Of a stretch of DNA of 32,004 nt, positions 11,284-20,200 are shown piece after piece (position 1 is the stretch's first letter; each line of letters starts with the position of its first letter). The notes beneath the pieces were generated by a model. That model searched no databases and was not told where the DNA came from. It saw only the letters and a program-made list of their open reading frames with translations. The position numbers and the translations under genes are program-made. This DNA is from Plakobranchus ocellatus (Eukaryota > Mollusca > Gastropoda > Plakobranchidae), in contig BLXT01005980.1 in assembly GCA_019648995.1 (NCBI GenBank), forward strand, positions 279,910 to 311,913. Direction: 5' to 3'.

Positions 11284-14200
11284 TTTAGTGTGATGAAACT
11301 GTAACTTACTCTGAAATAACAAGTATGAAAGAATTTCAAAAAACAATTTATGTGCTTGTTAATCTGTAATTATAGATTTTAAATGTTATCCATGAACGCC
11401 TCACAAACTACTGCACATAGAGCTACAAAATTTATAGGATAAGTATGTGATGGTGTAAATCAGATTTCAGGGAACTAAATTTTTATCATCACCTCTTGAG
11501 AATTTTTTTGAAGGAAGAACAAAATCGGCCGCCATTTTTTCCACCATCTTAGTTTGGAATGCTCCACTGGACTATATTCTTTGTTTGACATACAGTATCT
11601 ATCAAGCATATGATTTTTTGCCTGCAAAAAGTATTTAAAGATCGCGCGCTGAAAAAAAGATGCAAAAACAAAAAATGAGGGGGCAAAAGGAGGATGGCTG
11701 TGGGTAACAGAGAAGAAAATAAAATGTAATAAAGTTAGGTTTTGAACCAGAATGAAATCTGTAACTGATTTACAAGCAGATACATATTTTGAAATTAATA
11801 AATTTTATGACAACCTAAAAAAAAATAGAAAATTTTCAAGTCTCAAGAAATAATGATGGGAGATTTCAATGGTAAGGTAGGAAATGAGCGAATAAAAGAC
11901 ATCATAGGATCACATGGACTAGGGGGGAAAGAAATCAAAGAGAAGAGCAAGTAATAGAATCGCCATTAGCAAACAACTTTATCATTGGAAACATTTTTAA
12001 TGAAAAGAACATTACAGGATCAGCAATAATGAAAGATGAAGTTTGTGCAGTTATAAAACAGATGAAGATGTTCCACTCTTACTTTAAAAATGGAATTGAT
12101 TAGCATTATTATAATAATGAACATGGTTATTAAAGTATTTTTGTCCTGCTATAACTTAGTTTTCTCATAGCTTTCCCTTTTTTCAAAAGAAAGTTGCTTT
12201 TCCTTTTTTGAAGAAAAACAATAACTTTATTTTGCAAAGGTAAGTGACCCACCTACCACCCACCCATCTAGAATTTCTTTTCCCTGTAAACTGTTAATTT
12301 TTTTTAGGTGACACAGTGTTTGAAAAATTGCTTTTTTTTTTTTTTTAGAGGGTAGAAAATATGGAGAGCGCGATAAAAAAGTAAGAAAGTATAAAAGCAG
12401 AAAAGAGGATAACACATTTTGTTTTACTTTTCTCTTTTTCCCTTTGTACGAACCTCTTTAGCCCTTGATTACCAATATTTTTATTTTGGAATAATTGTGT
12501 AATTATATTCTTGTCAATATGCTAGTGATGCTTCTTTTTTTATTATAACATCAAGCAGTCATATCATGATCCCAAAACTCCATTTTACTTTCAAAACATT
12601 TAAAGACACATAGGACACAAAAAACTTTTAAACCAATTAATGAGTTGTATTATGTTACAGCACTATCTATCTAACCTTCCCTTGCTTTTCTGTTATCCAT
12701 TTCGTCAGGGAAAGGCCAGTTTGGTGATGTGTTCTTGGCCAAGGCTCGAGCTATCCTACCCATGGAGCCAGACACACTAGTTATGGTCAAGTCCTTGCTG
12801 ACCAAAAGTGAGGTTGCCTGTGCTGAGTTTTATGCAGAAGCGGAAATGTATGGGAAATTAGAGCACCCAAATGTGGTCCGCCTCCTGGGTGTGTGCAGAG
12901 AGATGGAGCCTGTATTTATGATATCAGAATATTGTGATTGGGTAAGCATTTTCGTCAGTGAGAATGCATCATGGATAGCCAATCAATGATAATGATAAAG
13001 CTTTTATAATTTGGACACAAATAGGTATCAAAAACGAAAATTTTAAAATGATTTAACAGATTTTTAATCATGTTTGTTGCAAAGATGTTCAAAAACTATG
13101 AAGATCACAAAAAACAGAAAGGAAAGCCATCAATAACTAAAAAAAGTTACATGATTTTGAAATTTGAAAAAATGCGCGACACAAGAGCACAATCGGTTCA
13201 TTGGATTCTGAAGCACTTTTATAAGGTAATAATTTTAAGAATAATTACCTTAGACATTAAATAGTAACTTTTTCAAACAGTCCTCTTTACTGATAAACAA
13301 CTTTTAAAAATTTAGAGCTGTCAAATCATTCTGTTAAAAGTAATAAAACGATAAAAATGGGAAAAATGCTTAAGTTGAGCAAAATAATTGTGAAAAAATG
13401 ACAAATATGCATTTTTAGAACCATGTGCCGAAAAAAAATAATGAGCCTAAACAAGTGATTGAACTTGATCACACAACAAATAGTACAAGCTTAACAGTCA
13501 ATTTTTTTCAAAGCTCTAAGATACCAACAAGGACATTTTTTTTCATACAAAAAATGCGTGATCGACATAATTTGCGCATTGGAAGAAAAAGTAAGATTTA
13601 CAAGTACATTTTGAAGGTTTTTTAGCATAAAATAATGAGTTTGAATGCTATAGATACGAAATTTACACCCGTTTGTGACGCAGAATCTGAATTTCAAGTC
13701 ATTCTTTAGTTACAATCATTATTTTGCCTGCTAAAGCAACTTTAAACGTGCAAAGTGCAAATGATTTACACGAAAAATTTCACAAATTGGTATGTCACAT
13801 CTTCAGTGTGTATATTAAGTTTTATGAATTCAATATTCAACATTTAGTCAACAACTACTGGCTAAAATTCATCAAATTATCATAACATATGCACACAACA
13901 AAGTATTATAAATTTTGATAAGAAGCCTATTCTAAAATATTAAGTCTGATAAAATACTTATGAAGATTTTTTTCTTTCTTTTTCTGCCCTCATACACCAT
14001 TATAAGAATTTCTTTTTAGCCTTTAGAGACTCTTATTTTCTTTAAAACAACAGACACTTTAGAACAGAACACATATAGCAAATCTAAATACTTCTTTCCC
14101 CTTTATTCTGACTGGACTTGTCCACCACTTCATCTGCTTTCCATATTCCCAACCTGATTCTTTATTTTTGTTAGGTGACAATTCCGATACTTTATTCTTT

Positions 14201-17200
14201 ATTATAGTTGGATTAAGAATTGAAGGCAGTGGGTGTATTTATAGTTATAGCAAAACAAACCTAGATCTAATTGGTAACTTACAAGAATACGGTTTTTCAT
14301 GCTTATTCCAGCAAACAGAGCAAAGTTTGTTCTTTCCACAATATTAGCTAAATTAATATTTTGGGTATTCGGTATCTCAAACGTGTTACATTTCGATACT
14401 TCTCAACTCACGGACAAAATGAGCATCCAAAATTAAAAATAATAATTTAAAGTAAAATTATGATTTGTTGAATGGATATAAAACAATCAAATACTGACTC
14501 AATTCATCAAGAATTGGTGTGGGTGGCCTCTGAACGGGACTTTCTTCTGACTCAGACATTATTAAGAGTTGGGTATTCGTTTGGCCCACTCCAGTATTTA
14601 GATCTAGGACTAGATCTATAGGTCGTGCTTTCCACAGGCGTAGCGAAATTGGTGAAATTGACAGATGGGCGTCTCATTTAATTTAAAAGCTAGAGGTCAG
14701 GATAATAGCGTGTTGAAAACTACATATTTAAAGCGGAAATAAAATGCTCTTTCAAATTATACCCTGCGAAGTATATTTTTTCTCGATTTTTGAGTATTGC
14801 GATCAAGATTTTTCTTTCTTCTCGCTCTCTATAAACTTAAAAATCAATGAACTCCGCTTCGCCTAGGCTCAAAATAAAGTACAAAATCTCCTCTTTCTGA
14901 AGAGCTAAGTTAGTACTTTGAGCGACTTTTCCTGATCAAAAGAACTGAGTTTAAAGAGAGCTCCCTAGAAACGTAGATCTAATTTTCACGGCGCGCTGCA
15001 ATGCTAGGGGCTGTTACTGCACCAACTTCCCACTCAAATTTTAACCTCAACTTGTAAAATTCTTTTTAAAACTATACATGAAACAAAAGAAAAAAGAATA
15101 ACGAACACACTGATATAAGTTTTATTTAGTTTAAACATTTTTGTTGATACAAAATTAATGGTCAAAGAAGTAAGAAATATCATGGTGAGTGGCGGCCATC
15201 GGGTTTTCCACCGTTCACAGGCGAGCATTTGTGATATCTATTAAAAATATAAGCTTGGGCTATTAGAATTTAAATGCTCGAGATTGATACTTCCAGTGTT
15301 ACCTTATTATAGAAATGGATCTTATTAACTAACCTTAGCATATAGCTTGAGAAAATTACATGTTTACTGAGGATTAAAAACTCAATTATTAGTAGTGGCA
15401 CAATTCAGTCTTGAGGTTGAGCTCTGGTTTTGTTGACTTTTTCTCAGCACTTCTTTTTTTTTCCATATATTTCTGATTTAATGCGATGAGATATTAGTCA
15501 TTGGTTTTGTTGAGTGAAGGTAAGGAGGTTAAAAAATTGTAAACCCTTTGGTTTATCGATGCTGTATGACTTCTGTTGAGGTACTGCCATATTAACAACT
15601 CATTGACAAATTTCGATTATAGGATATCCACAAAGTACTCAAAAATTAAGCAAAGACTTAAAGACAAAAATGCAAGACAAAAAAAGAGACAGCAAGAATG
15701 TGTCCTCTCCAACATCTTCGTGTCAGTTTCATGAAATTAAAATTATGGTGATAGATTTTAAGTTTAGGCATTCTCAATTCTTGTTTTCAGTGCAGACTTA
15801 TATAAAGCAACACATGTTTTTTTTTAACATTNNNNNNNNNNNNNNNNNNNNNNNNNNNNNNNNNNNNNNNNNNNNNNNNNNNNNNNNNNNNNNNNNNNNN
15901 NNNNNNNNNNNNNNNNNNNNNNNNNNNNNNNNNNNNNNNNNNNNNNNNNNNNNNNNNNNNNNNNNNNNNNNNNNNNNNNNNNNNNNNNNNNNNNNNNNNN
16001 NNNNNNNNNNNNNNNNNNNNNNNNNNNNNNNNNNNNNNNNNNNNNNNNNNNNNNNNNNNNNNNNNNNNNNNNNNNNNNNNNNNNNNNNNNNNNNNNNNNN
16101 NNNNNNNNNNNNNNNNNNNNNNNNNNNNNNNNNNNNNNNNNNNNNNNNNNNNNNNNNNNNNNNNNNNNNNNNNNNNNNNNNNNNNNNNNNNNNNNNNNNN
16201 NNNNNNNNNNNNNNNNNNNNNNNNNNNNNNNNNNNNNNNNNNNNNNNNNNNNNNNNNNNNNNNNNNNNNNNNNNNNNNNNNNNNNNNNNNNNNNNNNNNN
16301 NNNNNNNNNNNNNNNNNNNNNNNNNNNNNNNNNNNNNNNNNNNNNNNNNNNNNNNNNNNNNNNNNNNNNNNNNNNNNNNNNNNNNNNNNNNNNNNNNNNN
16401 NNNNNNNNNNNNNNNNNNNNNNNNNNNNNNNNNNNNNNNNNNNNNNNNNNNNNNNNNNNNNNNNNNNNNNNNNNNNNNNNNNNNNNNNNNNNNNNNNNNN
16501 NNNNNNNNNNNNNNNNNNNNNNNNNNNNNNNNNNNNNNNNNNNNNNNNNNNNNNNNNNNNNNNNNNNNNNNNNNNNNNNNNNNNNNNNNNNNNNNNNNNN
16601 NNNNNNNNNNNNNNNNCATATTAACAACTCATTGACAAATTTTGATCATAGGATATCCACAAAGTACTCAAAAATTAAGCAAAGACTGACTTAAAGACAA
16701 GAATGCAAGACAAAAAAAGAGACAGCAAGAATGTGTCCTCTCCAACATCTTCGTGTCAGTTTCATGAAATTAAAATTATGGTGATAGATTTTAAGTTTAG
16801 GCATTCTCAATTCTTGTTTTCAGTGCAGACTTATATAAAGTAACACATGTTTTTTTTAACATTCTTTCACTGATGTAAATTAGAAACTTTAACTGTTTGT
16901 AAATTCCAGATGGTGTATATTGTTCAAAACTTAGGAAATTTGAAAATATTTTCCACTTTTCTCAAAAACTAAGCAGCCATTATGATCAACAATAGTATCA
17001 TAATATAAACTTATCAATATTTATCTTTTTCTGGGATATCCACAAAGTACTCAAAAATTAAGCAAAGACTGACTTAAAGACAAGAATGCAAGACAAAAAA
17101 AGAGACAGCAAGAATGTGTCCTCTCCAACATCTTCGTGTCAGTTTCATGAAATTAAAATTATGGTGATAGATTTTAAGTTTAGGCATTCTCAATTCTTGT

Positions 17201-20200
17201 TTTCAGTGCAGACTTATATAAAGTAACACATGTTTTTTTTTAACATTCTTTCACTGATGTAAATTAGAAACTTGAACTGTTTGCAGCCATTATGATCAAC
17301 AATAGTATCATAATATAAACTTATCAATATTTATCTTCTTCTGCCTGATGTATTCTGCATGCTGCGTGAATTCAAAAAGGAAAAAAAATAATCAAAAATG
17401 TACAAAATCTAAGTGACATTAAAGAAGCTTTGTCACAGATCTATAAATAGATTTTTCTTTCTCCTAATGGCATTTATATTCTTAAACCCAGGGCGATGTC
17501 AAGCAGTTTCTTCTGGCTATGCGCACAGATGGTGGACGTCGTACAGTGGGAGGTGTAGGAGTAAGTGGAGCAGGTGCAGTAGGCGTTGGGGGACCTAGAG
17601 TTCCGTCACTGAGTGCCATGCAACGTCTGAAGATGTGTCAACAAGTTGCCTTGGGCATGGAATATCTAGCTGGATATAGGATGGTGCATAGAGACCTGGC
17701 AGCACGAAATGTGATGCTAACTTCTAGGTTTGAACTAAAGGTACATTGTTCTTCTTTGATAGATATATAGTATGGAGTGAATACTGATTTTCATTTCAGA
17801 TTCTATCTCCATCGTAAAGAGAAGGAAAAAAATTGAAGAAGGAGAAGGAAAAAGAAGAAGAAAGGATGAAAAGGAAGGACCGAGAGAAAAGAGAAGTGGA
17901 AGAAATTGTAATGCGCAACAGCAGTGGTATTAGTAGTTAAAATAGTGGTGGTGAAGATAGTAGTGGTATAAGTAGAGGAGGAGAAGGAGGAATAAAAGTA
18001 GTAGTAGTAGTAAAGTTGGAGAAGAGCACAGAAAAGATTGTCGTGATTTTTGGCTTCTTTGGGACGCAAAAGTATCCCCATTTTTCAGAAAACGAAGATG
18101 TGAAGAACTGATCAAGTGTCAGTAAAACAAAATTGTACTTCTAGAGCAAATGAATTTTAAACAAAAAAAAGCGTCAAGAAATTTATAAGCATAAGATCTT
18201 GATAAAATGACCCCTGATATCTACATCAAACCTGCTATCAAAAAGTCTCTGCAGATTTCAAAACCACTCCATTAAACCCTGAGATATTAATACCCATTAT
18301 ATGCTCTGCAGTATTTTGAGGAATAACCTAGATCTACTTTTGAGTGTATATTACATATTATTATCAAATAGCAAAATATTGGCTAAGTGGAAGTGTTGTT
18401 GGGACCTGTGATCTGATAAATTCATGTTTTACGATATCTGGAGTATATCTAATTAGATCATAGTTAGAAAAACTCCAGTCCTTAACTTACTAGCCTAGGG
18501 ATCTAGATCAGGAATTCTGCCTACAATCTCTAATCATAATAATTGATATTAACGAACTTGTTTTAGATTTGTTGTAGACCTACCATTACCTATATAGATA
18601 TCTGTTACTTGAATTAATAGAGTAACACTTACCTTATCCTAAGGCTCACAATCACCTGGTAGTTTTTCAACGTAGTGCGCACTGTTACCTGCAAACCATT
18701 GTGTTGATGTACATGTTTTTAATGGCTGGCTCAATTTCCACAGAAATTTCTGTAGAGATAGTTGTTGACAAGGGCGTTGGTGGCACAGTGGATAGCAAAT
18801 CTGACAAAAGATCTGGAGGGACTTTTTACTTGTGCCAAGCCCATCATCCATGCCCTGGCCTGACAGAGGGCCAGAAAACCTGAGATCACCTTGTTGTGGA
18901 CTGGCTATATATACAAAAAGCAAGCCATTGATGTCTAATTCTACAAACAGAGACTGTCCATAACATTTTGCATGTTGGATTTTTTTTTTTACCATAAAAA
19001 GTAGACCTGATTTCACTAAGTTTTGCCCACCCAAAAAAAGCAGTGAACAACTATACATTCCGCTGTTGGGATGCCAAGTGTTGAAATTCAGTTGAATGGT
19101 CCTGTAGACAAGAAAGAGAAATCCTCTCTCATTTAATTCTTTGGGTCAATCAGATATTCACAGCTATTTACCTGTCTAAAGGTACTGAAAAATATCTTCA
19201 ATACATTTATTATGTCATGACCCAATTGTTCATTTAGATTCCATAATTTTATTCAACCCGCTGTGCAACTGAGGAACCTTTCAGTTATCAATTTATCATG
19301 GGGCATCATATTCCTGAAGACATGGGTCAGACTCTATACCATTGCTGCATGTGGTCAGGTATAGGGATGTGCATGTAGGGCTCACTTGCAAACAATGAAG
19401 TAACTTGAAATGAGTGACTCCCCTCATGTCTGGAGTGTGAGCTTTATGTTTGCAATGATCTAAGTGCTTTTTTTGCTGTTTCTTTCTTCGTTAACTTTTG
19501 TGCCATTAATGGACAAGGAATTATGGCAATTATATGAGGTGGATTTACTCAGTAGATCTAAACCTATGGCTGCATAAGCATACAACCTAAAATTTGGTGG
19601 TCTTGACAAAAAAATGGAATGTTGCTCTATCAAGATCATTAATATTATCATTATCAGCAGGCCCATGACTTTCTCTTCGGCATCCATTTGGCATAAATTA
19701 TTTTTTGAGCTGATGTCCTATCTGAAATTCCAAAAAAAATAGAAACAACGGACATTGTTCCATTAATTGTTGAAATACATAAAAAGATGTATTCAATGAT
19801 TCACCAATCTAAGAATTTGAAATAGTGGAATCATTGTTTACAAGGGAAGTTGTTATCATGAATCTACATGAGGTGCAAGCTAGCTCTCTAGTATGGATTA
19901 GATCTAAGTCTGTGCTTAAATTTAGCATTGGGTATAGGCTCCAATGTGCACAATAAGAACTTTACATTCAAATATCTGGATTTATTGTATTGAAAACATT
20001 TCCATTTTCCAGTCCTGCTTAGGCTATTTGATGTTTTAGCAACTGTGTATGTAGATCTAAATGTAGATTTTGTTCAGGCCCAAATGTGGTGGCTCTCGAT
20101 TAAGGTGAACTTAGTTCTTGTTCTAGAATCTATATTATGCCACAACATCATTTTATACTTGATGTAAAGTAGAAGTAATTTGACCATATTTATAATGATG

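Larger units (their letters stand above)
11018..12708 (+). other. Intron with AT microsatellite and LINE fragment
   Basis: GTAAGA donor and TCGTCAG acceptor (12702-12708). The (AT)n tract and LINE relic are listed separately; the remainder is AT-rich with A/T runs. Confidence 0.75.
12942..17491 (+). other. Intron, about 4.5 kb including an assembly gap
   Basis: GTAAGC donor and AACCCAG acceptor. No extra coding exon is needed by phase or alignment. It contains several TAGATCTA octamers between 14262 and 14981, a slightly more GC-rich stretch with CpGs at about 14620-15230, the 383-bp repeat array and the N-run. Short ORFs at 13070-13697 are AT-rich and unsupported. Confidence 0.7.

Noticed and set aside
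13070-13697. Three overlapping Lys-rich small ORFs
   Set aside because: AT-rich intronic sequence with no motif, no conserved domain and no splice support.
15670-16635. Very long ORFs of 267-321 codons on both strands
   Set aside because: They are almost entirely the run of N in the assembly gap; there is no coding evidence.
18639-19058. 139-codon minus-strand ORF
   Set aside because: It overlaps the second SINE copy and contains no recognisable domain; it is best explained as a shadow.
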